Below are positions 8,618-17,130 of a DNA stretch of 64,000 nt, piece after piece (within the stretch, counting starts at the first letter, position 1; every line of letters starts with the position of its first letter). A model generated the notes under the pieces. The model was not told where the DNA came from. It saw nothing but the letters and a program-made list of their open reading frames with translations, and ran no database searches. Origin of the DNA: AV40 sp963817335 (GTDB lineage Bacteria > Verrucomicrobiota > Verrucomicrobiia > Chthoniobacterales > UBA10450); the NCBI GenBank assembly GCA_963817335.1, contig CAWFNX010000005.1, positions 1,612,001-1,676,000 on the forward strand, given 5' to 3'. The translations under genes and the position numbers were made by a program.

Positions 8618-9600
8618 GGGACGGGAAGACCCGCAAAAATTTGCTCGATAATTGTTTCGCTGGTGACCGCTTCGGCTTCCGCCTCGTAACTGACGATGAT
8701 TCGATGTCGCAACACATCCGGGCCGATGCTTTTGACATCCTGGGGCGTGACGTAACCGCGCCCGTTCAGGAACGCGTGGGCCCGCGCGCCAAGGGCGAGA
8801 TAGATCGTGGCCCGCGGCGAAGCGCCGTAGCGAATCAAACCTTCCAGCGCCAGATTGTAAGTGGCGGGTTCGCGCGTAGCCCAGACAACATCCACGATGT
8901 AATCCTTCACCCGGTCGTCGATGTAGATCTGGTTCACCAGCGCACGCGCGGCAATGATTTGTTTCGGATCAACAATCCCCTGGACGCGCAGATCCGGCGC
9001 GGACGTCGCCATTAAATCCAAAATCGTTCGCTCCTCGGATTTTTGCGGATAACCGACGTTCAACTTGAACATGAATCGGTCGAGCTGGGCTTCGGGAAGT
9101 TGATACGTTCCCTCCTGCTCGATCGGATTTTGGGTCGCGAGAACAAGAAACGGATCGGGCAGGGGATAAGTCTGTTCGCCAATTGTGACCTGACGCTCCT
9201 GCATCGCTTCCAGCAGCGCGCTTTGGACTTTGGCCGGCGCCCGATTGATTTCGTCGGCCAGAATCAGGTTCGAAAAAATCGGCCCGAGCTTGGTGGAGAA
9301 CTCGCCCGTGCGCGGATTGTAAATCAAAGTGCCGATTAAATCGGCCGGCAACAGGTCCGGGGTAAATTGCAATCGTTGAAAGCCCGTCTGGATCGCGGAG
9401 GCCATCGTTTTGACGGTGAGGGTTTTGGCCAGGCCAGGCACGCCCTCGAGCAAAATGTGTCCATTGGCGAGGAGCCCCAGCAAAAGGCGGTCGACCAGGT
9501 ATTTCTGGCCAATGACGACGTGTGAAACTTGTTCCCGGAGCGGGGGGATCCAGCGGCCCAGCTCCTGAACTTCAAGAGTAATTTCCTGCGTAGATTTCAT
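8614..9600 (-). CDS. moxR: MoxR family AAA+ ATPase
   Basis: This 328-residue AAA+ ATPase has Walker A GVPGLAKT (about residue 54), Walker B LILADEINRAPAKVQ (about 112) and sensor region LVLATQNPIEQEGTYQLPEA (about 150). The C-terminal helical lid is typical of MoxR (FLNGRGYVTPQDVKSIGPDV). MoxR proteins are chaperone-like ATPases that work with vWA proteins encoded next to them, and this is the first gene of the DUF58/Bat operon. The ATG at 9600 follows a 143-bp spacer that contains an inverted repeat. I found no convincing sigma-70 promoter. Confidence 0.92.
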   Translation of the reverse strand: MKSTQEITLEVQELGRWIPPLREQVSHVVIGQKYLVDRLLLGLLANGHILLEGVPGLAKTLTVKTMASAIQTGFQRLQFTPDLLPADLIGTLIYNPRTGEFSTKLGPIFSNLILADEINRAPAKVQSALLEAMQERQVTIGEQTYPLPDPFLVLATQNPIEQEGTYQLPEAQLDRFMFKLNVGYPQKSEERTILDLMATSAPDLRVQGIVDPKQIIAARALVNQIYIDDRVKDYIVDVVWATREPATYNLALEGLIRYGASPRATIYLALGARAHAFLNGRGYVTPQDVKSIGPDVLRHRIIVSYEAEAEAVTSETIIEQIFAGLPVP

Positions 9601-9682
9601 GTATTTTTACAGACAAATTCTGACAAGTGCGGGCGCGAAATGTTCGAATCGCGCCGGAACCCGCCCACCTCGGGCGCGGCTG

Positions 9683-9740
9683 ACGGCCCACCCGCCTTCG
9701 TCCCGCAGTCGCGGGACTACGGCGTGGCGAGCAGGGCCGT
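9683..9740. repeat. Intergenic nested inverted repeat
   Basis: The inner palindrome GTCCCGCAGTCGCGGGAC at 9701-9718 is enclosed by GACGGCCC and GGGCCGT arms. It lies between der (stop at 9743) and moxR (start at 9600), both on the minus strand, so it could act as a terminator-like hairpin or be one of the dispersed palindromes. Confidence 0.6.
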
Positions 9741-9742
9741 GG

Positions 9743-11134
9743 CTACACCTTTTGGCTGCGCGGGCGCAAAGTCAAAAGGATCGGGAGCCCAGGGTAGGGT
9801 ATTCGCTCGCGGATTCGAGCTTCGAGATAGCGGGCATAGGTCCGGGCGAGTAATCGCGGGTCGTTAACAAACAATACGAATTCAGGCGGCTGAAGCCTCT
9901 TGGCCTTCGACCCGCTCGATTGGGTGGCGTAAAAAAGCTTTAGTCGCTTGCCTTTGACCATCGGCGGCGGGCTTTCCGCGAATGCTGCGCGGATCAATCG
10001 ATTAAGAACGCCGGTTCCGAGGCGCGCCGTCGATGCGCGTTCAATCTTGTCGATCATCCCGAAGATCCGCTCGACATTTTCCCCTGTCGAGGCAGATGCG
10101 ATTACGACCGGGGCATAACTGAGAAAGAAAATTCGGTCCCGCGCTTCATCGGCAAGTTCGCGGATCGTCTGATCCCGGCCGCGCTTCGGCTTCACGAGGT
10201 CCCATTTGTTCAAGACCATCAGTGCGCCTTTGCGCGCTTCCTGAATCAAACCGGCGATTCGTTTGTCCTGCGCTGTCACTCCGCTCGTTAGATCGACGGT
10301 TAACACGCAGAGGTCCGCGCGTTGAATGCTTTTCTCCGCGCGCATCACGCTGAAAACTTCAACCGAACTGGAAAGCTTGCCGCGCCTGCGCATTCCAGCG
10401 GTGTCGATGAAACGAAACTGGCGACCATCGCGCTGGTAGGCGATGTCGACCGAATCACGAGTCGTTCCGGGCAATTCACTGACGATTGCGCGCTCGCTTT
10501 GGACGATCGCGTTGATCAACGACGATTTGCCGACGTTGGGACGCCCGATGATCGCGATCGCGATTGGTTGAGAGTTGAGAGCTGGGAGTTGAGAGACCGA
10601 AGCCGACGACGTCTGATCGGTGACATCTGATTGCTGACCGCTGATTGCGGGTAGAAGTTTCTCGACTTCATCAAGCAAGTCCGTAATGCCGCGGTTGTGT
10701 TCGGCGCTTATCGAAACGCTGGTGTCGAAGCCTAACGAATCAAAATCGGCGGCCAGCGGTTCGTGCTTGTCGTGGTCGATTTTATTAACTGTCAGCAGCA
10801 CAGGCTTGCGCGATCTGCGCAGCATGCGGGCGAGCTCTTCGTCAACTGGGGTGAGGCCGTCCTTGGCGTCGACAATAAACAGAACCAAATCGCTCTCGCG
10901 CAACGCATCCTGGACCGCGCCACGAACTTGAGCAGTCAATTCGGTTTCGCCAGCACCGAAAATTCCGGCGGTGTCCCAAACCGTGAATGGTCGCGCCCCC
11001 CGCTCGCAGATTGCCGAGATTCGGTCGCGGGTAATTCCCGGCTGATCGTGAACGATCGCAATCTTTCGACCGACCAGGCGATTGAAGAGCGCCGACTTGC
11101 CGACATTCGGCCGTCCGATGATTGCCACGTTCAT
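9743..11134 (-). CDS. der: GTPase Der (EngA), ribosome assembly
   Basis: This 463-residue protein has two tandem GTPase domains. G1 motifs are GRPNVGKSALF (about residue 7) and GRPNVGKSSLI (about 200). G3 motifs are DTAGIFG and DTAGMRR, and G4 motifs are NKIDHD and NKWDLV. A C-terminal KH-like domain follows (PPPMVKGKRLKLFYATQ). Der is an essential factor in 50S ribosomal subunit maturation. The linker between the GTPase domains (about residues 166-192) is low-complexity and is partly encoded by a 7-bp tandem repeat, so it looks like captured junk sequence rather than a conserved element. A TCGTTAGGC motif at 10730 encodes Ser-Leu(TTA)-Gly. Confidence 0.96.
   Translation of the reverse strand: MNVAIIGRPNVGKSALFNRLVGRKIAIVHDQPGITRDRISAICERGARPFTVWDTAGIFGAGETELTAQVRGAVQDALRESDLVLFIVDAKDGLTPVDEELARMLRRSRKPVLLTVNKIDHDKHEPLAADFDSLGFDTSVSISAEHNRGITDLLDEVEKLLPAISGQQSDVTDQTSSASVSQLPALNSQPIAIAIIGRPNVGKSSLINAIVQSERAIVSELPGTTRDSVDIAYQRDGRQFRFIDTAGMRRRGKLSSSVEVFSVMRAEKSIQRADLCVLTVDLTSGVTAQDKRIAGLIQEARKGALMVLNKWDLVKPKRGRDQTIRELADEARDRIFFLSYAPVVIASASTGENVERIFGMIDKIERASTARLGTGVLNRLIRAAFAESPPPMVKGKRLKLFYATQSSGSKAKRLQPPEFVLFVNDPRLLARTYARYLEARIRERIPYPGLPILLTLRPRSQKV
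10567..10594. repeat. Heptamer tandem repeat (GTTGAGA)4 in the der linker
   Basis: Three GTTGAGA units and one GCTGGGA unit are in frame within the inter-domain linker of der. It is the same heptamer family as at 3719-3739. Confidence 0.65.
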
Positions 11135-11201
11135 GAGTCGTGAACGTAACTCCGGAATGGTGGATCGTCAGCCGGATGTAACGATTTAATCTTTCAACAG
11201 G

Positions 11202-11807
11202 TCACCGCGTTGCGTGAGCGTGTCCCTCGGCTTGCAACTGACGCACGCCTGCCATCACGTAAATGAAGCCGGACACAACCGTGAAAACGCCGGCCACGGC
11301 CACAACGAAAATGAGCGGAAGGAAACGAAGCTGCAACATCACCCAGGCGATCGCGCACATTTGGCAAACGGTCGCCACTTTTCCGGTCCAACTCGGTTTC
11401 ACTTTCATTTTGTTGCCAATAAAGAAGTGCAGAATCGCGGCGCCGACCAGAATCACTGCGTCGCGGGTAATGACAAGGACTGGAAACCAGATTGGAAATT
11501 TTCCGTAGTCCGGATCGCTTTCGCTCCAGTTGCTGATGCTAAGGGTAATGATGCCGCTTAAGAGCAAGCCTTTGTCTGCTATTGGATCAAGAATAACGCC
11601 CAACGAACTGCGCTGTTTGTAACGGCGCGCGACGTAGCCATCCAGCCCGTCGCTCACCGCCGCCACGAGAAAGATGATGATTGCGGCAAAGCGCATCCAC
11701 TCCTGCGGCTCGTGATGCTGGATGCTTTGACCATAATAAATCGCCATCGTCACGAAAGCCGGGATCATGAGGATCCGCGCGACAGTGATTTTATTGGCGG
11801 TAGTCAT
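11202..11807 (-). CDS. pgsA: CDP-alcohol phosphatidyltransferase, probably PgsA
   Basis: This 201-residue membrane protein carries the CDP-alcohol phosphotransferase signature D-G-x2-D-G-x2-A-R-x8-G-x3-D-x3-D, seen as SDGLDGYVARRYKQRSSLG followed by VILDPIADK (about residues 52-80). Several hydrophobic segments follow. The size and motif fit CDP-diacylglycerol-glycerol-3-phosphate 3-phosphatidyltransferase, the committed step to phosphatidylglycerol at the inner membrane. Other members of the superfamily (for example phosphatidylinositol-type enzymes) cannot be excluded by motif alone. It lies 67 bp upstream of der on the same strand. Confidence 0.82.
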   Translation of the reverse strand: MTTANKITVARILMIPAFVTMAIYYGQSIQHHEPQEWMRFAAIIIFLVAAVSDGLDGYVARRYKQRSSLGVILDPIADKGLLLSGIITLSISNWSESDPDYGKFPIWFPVLVITRDAVILVGAAILHFFIGNKMKVKPSWTGKVATVCQMCAIAWVMLQLRFLPLIFVVAVAGVFTVVSGFIYVMAGVRQLQAEGHAHATR

Positions 11808-11819
11808 CGCAAGAATATT

Positions 11820-11865
11820 GTAGGGCGTTTCGGTGAAACGCCAATCCTGGCGTCTGACACCCTAC
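11820..11865. repeat. Intergenic inverted repeat with GTAGGG/CCCTAC ends
   Basis: The segment opens with GTAGGGCG and closes with CCCTAC and contains GGCGTTTCGGTGAAACGCC as an internal hairpin. It lies between the PfpI gene end and the pgsA start. Confidence 0.55.
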
Positions 11866-11882
11866 AAGCTGCGTCGAATTGC

Positions 11883-12470
11883 CTACGTCTCCAGGGTTGC
11901 GCCGGCCATTGCCTTCGTCTGTGGATGTTTTCCTTCGCAAAATTCCTCGATCATCTTCTTGTTGAACGCCGGGAGGTCATCCGGTTTGCGACTGGTGACC
12001 AAGCCGTTGTCGACCACCACTTCTTGATTCACCCATTTGCCGCCCGCGTTTTGCACGTCGGTTTTAATGTTTGGCCATGACGTGAGTGTGCGCCCGCGAA
12101 CGACGCCCGCATCGATCAGCACCCACGGTCCGTGACAAATCACGGCAACAGGCTTGCCGTTCTCAAAAAAATGTCGCGTGAATTCGAGCGCTTCGGGTGT
12201 CCCGCGCAATTCGTCCGGATTCATCAAACCGCCCGGAATCATCAGCGCGTCGAATTCCTCGGGGCGCGCTTCATCCAGGGTGAGATCGACCTCAAACTTG
12301 TCGCCCTTTTCGGCGTGATTCATTCCCTGGATCTCTCCCGACTTCATCGACACAATTTTCGTTTCGGCGCCCGCCTCATCCAGCGCCTGACGCGGTTTTG
12401 TCATTTCCACTTGTTCGAAACCATCGGCCACCAAAATGGCCACCTTTTTTCCTTCTAACTTGCGAGCCAT
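11883..12470 (-). CDS. DJ-1/PfpI family protein
   Basis: This 195-residue protein is of the DJ-1/PfpI superfamily. The nucleophile elbow is PVAVICHGPWVL, with the catalytic-type Cys at about residue 110. A conserved acidic residue sits in the N-terminal strand region (LVADGFEQVEM), and MIPGG precedes the nucleophile. Family members are proteases, glyoxalases/deglycases or chaperones, so the substrate cannot be named. The frame is open 14 codons further upstream, but the ATG at 12470 is preceded by GGAGG at ideal spacing, which decides the start. It is probably cytosolic and stress-related. Confidence 0.88.
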   Translation of the reverse strand: MARKLEGKKVAILVADGFEQVEMTKPRQALDEAGAETKIVSMKSGEIQGMNHAEKGDKFEVDLTLDEARPEEFDALMIPGGLMNPDELRGTPEALEFTRHFFENGKPVAVICHGPWVLIDAGVVRGRTLTSWPNIKTDVQNAGGKWVNQEVVVDNGLVTSRKPDDLPAFNKKMIEEFCEGKHPQTKAMAGATLET

Positions 12471-12911
12471 AAATCCTCCATTTGCGGTTGTTTGAGTTGA
12501 TCTGAGAAACACCGATCGGTGCGCCTGTCTATATAGTACTACGCATTGCGGAGGTTTCCCTGGACGTGGTTAATGCTTCGGTTGGCGCAGATTCCTCCGG
12601 TAAGCCGAATTGCAACGCCTGAGAAAACGGAGCGGCACATGAGCCTGTGCCGCCCCTAAAGTGGGGGCAAACAGCCGCAGCGCGTGCCAAGTCGTAGCCT
12701 CGGCGAAGGCTGGTCGAGCGGTGCTCCACCGATCAATCCGGTCTTTGCCGACTGAAGTTCGCGCCTTGCCTCAAGATTTTTTCTTCGATGGCGGCAAGCC
12801 CGAATTCGAACTCAGAGGTTAGACTTGCGCTTGGATGTTCTGTCCCCCTGAAAACGGGATTCACACACTAACGGCCTTCCAATTAAGCCCGTTCGCTGGT
12901 AATTGACCCGT
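12471..12911. other. Intergenic region, divergent, with hairpin at 12632-12653
   Basis: No convincing gene lies in this 441-bp gap between divergent genes. It holds an inverted repeat with GCGGCAC and GTGCCGC arms (12632-12653), followed by a CCCCTAAAGTGGGGG stretch, and resembles the other dispersed palindromes. A 66-codon minus frame through it has no supported start or family. Confidence 0.5.
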
Positions 12912-13802
12912 ATGTCTTTCCGAATCTTCGTCTTACTTCTGGCATTCCCGATAGTCGCGCAGGCAGGCTCGCCCCCGCAGGGTGTCGATTTTTCAAACTA
13001 CGACGTGCCGCTTTACACCCAGATCGTAAATCATATCAAAGCCAAAATCTCGGCCCGTCTTGGCGAGGGGGATAATCCGCGCGATCGCTATTTCATCATT
13101 CCTTTTGCCTACCAAGATCGCGGGAATCACCCGGAGCATTCACACTCGTTTCTCTCTGTCATCCGGGTGTTTGCGGACAACAAGCAGCCCAAACCGACGC
13201 CCGGCTTCAAAACGGGAAAGTACAGGAATCGGGAATTTGAAGCTTTCACCATCAGCTGGCTGCCGCGGGATTTCATGACCAATCCCAATCTGTGCGTCTT
13301 TGACGGCGTGGGCAGCCGCCTTGTTCCACAGAACAATAAATGTCCCGTATTGCCCGGCCGAAACGTTACTCTCCAAGAAACGATCAAGCTGGCGGTGGAT
13401 CAAAAAAATGCGGTGGCGATGTGGGGGCCTTATGAGATCAAACAGGCAGCGTTTGATCTCGGAGTGAAGCGCAAAAAACTGCTCGACGGAGGAACGATCA
13501 AGTATCGCGCCGACGACCGTCTTTATCGAAAGGACAAGGTCGCTATCAGTTGCTTTCATGCCATGGCCGGTCTGGACGAGCTCTTCCCCAACGGCGGACT
13601 TTTCGGGACGGGATTTCTGATGTGGGGCTTCAACGGAACCGCCAGAGTGCTGAAGGAATACACGGAGAAGGCGAGTAACAAACACTTACTTCTCGAGCCA
13701 GTGGACATTAAAAAGGACCGCTACGGCTTCGTCTATGCGACAACGCGCAACGGTGACGTACCTTATGATCCGTTGAAAAACGCGCTCGCTTATCAACGAT
13801 AA
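12912..13802 (+). CDS. Secreted protein of unknown function
   Basis: This protein of about 296 residues has a clear signal peptide (MSFRIFVLLLAFPIVAQAGS). The mature part is soluble, mixed alpha/beta in appearance, and shows HPEHSHSFLSVIRVF, LCVFDGVGSRL and ISCFHAMAGLDELFPNGGLF. Two Cys pairs are possible in the oxidising periplasm. I do not recognise the family. The frame opens at a TTG at 12903, but the ATG at 12912 gives a normal signal peptide. It precedes the amidase gene by about 120 bp in the same direction; no functional link is evident. Confidence 0.75.
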   Translation: MSFRIFVLLLAFPIVAQAGSPPQGVDFSNYDVPLYTQIVNHIKAKISARLGEGDNPRDRYFIIPFAYQDRGNHPEHSHSFLSVIRVFADNKQPKPTPGFKTGKYRNREFEAFTISWLPRDFMTNPNLCVFDGVGSRLVPQNNKCPVLPGRNVTLQETIKLAVDQKNAVAMWGPYEIKQAAFDLGVKRKKLLDGGTIKYRADDRLYRKDKVAISCFHAMAGLDELFPNGGLFGTGFLMWGFNGTARVLKEYTEKASNKHLLLEPVDIKKDRYGFVYATTRNGDVPYDPLKNALAYQR

Positions 13803-13924
13803 CGCTCGGAGATCGCGCCTGGCGGCCGATTCGGCAGGCGTCTTGCTGGTTAGGAATCCGTGCCGACCATTGCTTTTTGCCAGTTGTGCTTGCAAAAACC
13901 ATGCAGCCATCCAGCGTTTCGCGC

Positions 13925-15205
13925 ATGAGACAATCCGGCCGCGCTGGTTTTAAATGGTTGCCGGTTACGCTGGCTTCGCTTGTTCTGTGCAGCGGGTGCG
14001 CGTTTTTGCCTCGCCCCAGCAAATTGTCCGGCAATCGTGCCTTCATTGACTACTGGCCACCGAATCCAAACGGCAAGGGCCTAAGGCTCGCAGTTAAGGA
14101 TAACATCGACGTGAAGGGCGTGACTACGACCGCCGGTTCGGAAATCTTTTTCCTAACCCATAAGCCCGCGAAAGAGGATGCCCCGTGTCTGGCGATCGCG
14201 CGCGAGCGTCACGCGCAGATAATCGGCAAAACCAACATGAGCGAATTCGCCGTCTCGCCCTCCGGCATGAATGAATATTTCGGGACGCCCGTGAATCCGT
14301 TGAATCACCGCCTGATTCCGGGGGGATCTTCGTCTGGAAACGCGGTCGCGTTGGCGTCTGGAATGGCGGACGTGGCTTTCGGCACCGATACGGCCGGCTC
14401 GGTCCGTGTGCCTGCCGCCTGTTGCGGTGTCGTCGGTCTGAAGACGACGTTTGGCCTAATTCCGATCGAAGGCGTTTATCCGGTTGAAAAGCACCTCGAC
14501 ACTGTAGGCCCAATGGGTAGAGACATCGATCATACAGTCCAAGGCATGGAACTTCTTCAGGAAGGCTTTGCCGCGAAGTACGCATCGGCCAAGGCAGCGA
14601 AGCCTACCGCGCGAAGCATCCGGGTCGGACGTCTCAAACTGAACGGGACTGATCGAAGAATCGATCAAGCTATTGACGGTGCGCTCGCCAAAACAGGGTT
14701 TCAAATGGTCGAGCTGGACAAAACCGTGACCGAACAATTCGAGCAAGCGGAGAAGGACGGCACCACCGTAGCCTCAGCGGGGGCGTGGATCAGCGACGGA
14801 AAATTTCAGCTCACTTGCACAGCCCGAACCCAGTCTGTCCTTCGACTCGGTCAAATAAACTATGCCACGAGTTACCGCGGCGCATTGGCCAGACGAGAGG
14901 CGTGGCAGAAGGCGCTACGCAAAGTTTTCGAGAAGGTGGACTTCATCGCGTTACCAACCCTTCAAAAACTGCCGCCGGAACTTCCATTACTCAACTTGAG
15001 AGTAGGAATTCGCGAAGCGGAGATGCTTCCGTTGCAAAACACGGCGGCAGTCAATTTCGCCGGCAACCCGGCGCTGGCAGTCCCCGTTCCCCTGCACAGG
15101 GCGAAAGTCCCAGTCACAAGCCTGCAATTGATCGGGCCGTCAATGTCCGAAGCGGGCCTTCTTAATGCGGGGCGGCTGGTGGAAGACGCGGTAAAAACTC
15201 GTTAG
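13925..15205 (+). CDS. Amidase signature lipoprotein
   Basis: The amidase-signature triad is visible. The Lys is in LRLAVKDNIDVKG (about residue 56), the cis-Ser in GGSSSGNAVALASG (about 138) and the nucleophile Ser in GTDTAGSVRVPAACCGVVG (about 160). The N-terminus ends in a lipobox (LASLVLCSGC), so the enzyme is probably lipid-anchored in the periplasm or outer membrane. Amidase-signature enzymes hydrolyse C-N amide bonds; substrate is unknown and this is not necessarily GatA. Alternative starts at 13901 (ATG) and 13877 (TTG) would lengthen the N-region; the ATG at 13925 gives the most typical lipoprotein signal. It converges on the ABC/PKS cluster, with 16 bp between stop codons. Confidence 0.82.
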   Translation: MRQSGRAGFKWLPVTLASLVLCSGCAFLPRPSKLSGNRAFIDYWPPNPNGKGLRLAVKDNIDVKGVTTTAGSEIFFLTHKPAKEDAPCLAIARERHAQIIGKTNMSEFAVSPSGMNEYFGTPVNPLNHRLIPGGSSSGNAVALASGMADVAFGTDTAGSVRVPAACCGVVGLKTTFGLIPIEGVYPVEKHLDTVGPMGRDIDHTVQGMELLQEGFAAKYASAKAAKPTARSIRVGRLKLNGTDRRIDQAIDGALAKTGFQMVELDKTVTEQFEQAEKDGTTVASAGAWISDGKFQLTCTARTQSVLRLGQINYATSYRGALARREAWQKALRKVFEKVDFIALPTLQKLPPELPLLNLRVGIREAEMLPLQNTAAVNFAGNPALAVPVPLHRAKVPVTSLQLIGPSMSEAGLLNAGRLVEDAVKTR

Positions 15206-15221
15206 GCGAAACTTGCCTCGA

Positions 15222-15998
15222 TCAGTGCGAAGCACTCGCCGTGGTAAAGTCGGAGTCGGTAAAGTTCACGTCCTGGTCAATGCGCGCGCCATTGAATTGC
15301 GTCACGCTATTTTTTCGAGGGCCATGCACGGTCAGACTGGCTGGGATGGGATTGTGTTTTTCATCAGGCGCGACGCGCGTGATATCGATGCGACGGATCA
15401 GCTCGCCGGAGGAAGAATATTTCTCGATCCGCAGCGGTACGAAACGCCGGGTATCAATCCAGCTCCGCACCCTGGCGTAGATGGACATGGAACTATTGTC
15501 CGGCTTGGACTCGAGAATTTGGCAGTTCACTCCGTTGATTGCCTCCGCGCCGACAAGCATCTGCTTTTTCCAAGCGAAGAAATTCTCCACTGCATCCTGA
15601 TATGAGAGATCGCTGTCGAACAATCCCTCGCTCATTTGGGAGGGCTTGATCGCGCGAACCGGCTGTAGCGGAACGATAATCGAGCCTGACGCCTTTCCTT
15701 GAGCCTGATGCAGAATGACGGCTTCACCTTTGTGCTCGTTAGGCCAAAGCACCTGATAAACAAGATCGGTGGCCGTTTTCGTGCGGCGTTGCTTGATTTG
15801 CAGTTGCAGGACGCGATCGGCGCCTCCGGGTGATTGCACTTCGAGTTTGGTGCGGATCAGCGCGCTTCCCTGGCTGGCAGTCTCTATCCGATCGGCCAGT
15901 TCTGCGGCGGATAGCGCGGGCGGCGCGGGCTCTTCAGCGCCAACGGACATCGTGCTGAGGAACGCAGAAGCAAAGGCCAAGGCGAAGAAAGCTTTCAC
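15222..15998 (-). CDS. LolA-like outer-membrane lipoprotein-sorting family protein
   Basis: This 258-residue protein has a signal peptide (FALAFASAFLSTMSVGAEE). The body is of the COG2834/LolA-like type, with a beta-rich core and a late segment YARVRSWIDTRRFVPLRIEK typical of that group. LolA folds bind acyl chains in a hydrophobic cavity. Here the gene is last in a run with an FtsX-like permease, an ABC ATPase and lipid-type biosynthetic genes. A role in carrying the polyketide or lipid product across the periplasm is an inference from context. It follows the permease gene by 13 bp. Two TCGTTAGGC motifs lie nearby, at 15199 (just beyond the stop) and 15736 (inside). Confidence 0.75.
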   Translation of the reverse strand: MKAFFALAFASAFLSTMSVGAEEPAPPALSAAELADRIETASQGSALIRTKLEVQSPGGADRVLQLQIKQRRTKTATDLVYQVLWPNEHKGEAVILHQAQGKASGSIIVPLQPVRAIKPSQMSEGLFDSDLSYQDAVENFFAWKKQMLVGAEAINGVNCQILESKPDNSSMSIYARVRSWIDTRRFVPLRIEKYSSSGELIRRIDITRVAPDEKHNPIPASLTVHGPRKNSVTQFNGARIDQDVNFTDSDFTTASASH

Positions 15999-16011
15999 GG
16001 ACTAAGGTGCC

Positions 16012-17130
16012 TCATCCGGCTTGCAACGCCAGGCTCGGCATCAGTCGCGAGCTGCGCCAGGCTGGATAAAGGCCGCTAATTATTCCAACCGCGACTGCGA
16101 TCACGACGGAAAGTCCAAGGAGCGGAAGGCTGAGATCCGGCTGCAACAGCCCCCGAATAGCCGGCGTGGCACCCAGCACCCGGACGCCAACCGCACCGAT
16201 CGCCACGCCAATGGCGCCGCCGAAAAGGCCGAGCAAGGCAGACTCGTAAAGAATCATTCGCATGATGCGCCGGCGCCGCCAACCAACCGCGAGCAGCACG
16301 CAAATTTCATGAGTGCGCTCGAAAACGGTCATGAGCATGGTGTTCATCACGCCGAGGACACCGACAAGGACCGCCAGAAGGGAAGTGCCCCAACTCATGG
16401 CCCGGACTATGCGAAACCCCTCAAAGTGACTCAAGTGTTCACTCACGGTCACGGCACGGACCTGTGGAACCAGTTGCTGGATTTGTTGGGTAAGTTCCCG
16501 AATCTGTTGCTCGGTAGTCGAAGGAGTCACGCGAACGTCGATTGCATTGATTTGGTTGGGAGAGCCAAGAATTCCCTGCAAAAGCGGCAGAGAAAGAATA
16601 ACTGACCCGTCTTCGACGAGTGCGCCACCCTTTACGATTCCCACGACCTTGAGTTCCTTGGTCTCAATTTGGATTGGGTCACCGACTTTTTTCTTGAGGA
16701 TCTCCGCTGCGGTCTGGCCCAAAACGACTGCCTCTTCGGTGGCATCGTGCGGCATGCGTCCGGAGACAATTTCAAGATTGTTCCAGGTAAATCCTCCCCA
16801 CTCCCGGGCGGAAAGAATCATTAGATCGGAGTCTTCAACACTGGTCACCTCCACGAGCTGATTGCAGGTCGCAGCGATGCGCGGAAGGCTGGCGATACGA
16901 TCGCGAACGGAGGCATCAAAAGGTTTCGGAGTGAGCGAACCGCTCTTGTTACTAACGACGATGTCGGTTCCGCGCGCCTTCAATCCTACCTGCCAGCTTT
17001 TCTCAAAGCCGCGCGACATTCCAACCAGGGCCACGACCGCAGCGATGCCAATGGAAATTCCCGCGAGGGTCAATCCCGTGCGCAAAGGCCGGCGCCAGAG
17101 GCCGCGAATGACAACGGTAAAGAAGGTCAT
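16012..17130 (-). CDS. ABC transporter permease, FtsX/LolC/MacB type
   Basis: This 372-residue protein has the four-helix MacB/FtsX arrangement. One membrane segment lies at about 20-42 (GLTLAGISIGIAAVVALVGM). A periplasmic domain spans about 45-245. Three C-terminal segments follow (SLLAVLVGVLGVMNTMLM, LGLFGGAIGVAIGAVGVRVL and LLGLSVVIAVAVGIISGLYP). Such permeases do not move substrates through a channel but couple ATP hydrolysis to extraction of lipoproteins or small amphiphiles from the inner membrane. The start overlaps the ATPase gene stop by 4 bp. Context suggests export of the cluster's product. Confidence 0.88.
   Translation of the reverse strand: MTFFTVVIRGLWRRPLRTGLTLAGISIGIAAVVALVGMSRGFEKSWQVGLKARGTDIVVSNKSGSLTPKPFDASVRDRIASLPRIAATCNQLVEVTSVEDSDLMILSAREWGGFTWNNLEIVSGRMPHDATEEAVVLGQTAAEILKKKVGDPIQIETKELKVVGIVKGGALVEDGSVILSLPLLQGILGSPNQINAIDVRVTPSTTEQQIRELTQQIQQLVPQVRAVTVSEHLSHFEGFRIVRAMSWGTSLLAVLVGVLGVMNTMLMTVFERTHEICVLLAVGWRRRRIMRMILYESALLGLFGGAIGVAIGAVGVRVLGATPAIRGLLQPDLSLPLLGLSVVIAVAVGIISGLYPAWRSSRLMPSLALQAG

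Noticed and set aside
12529..12729. 66-codon minus frame between PfpI and the secreted protein
   Set aside because: It spans a hairpin repeat and lacks a supported start or domain.
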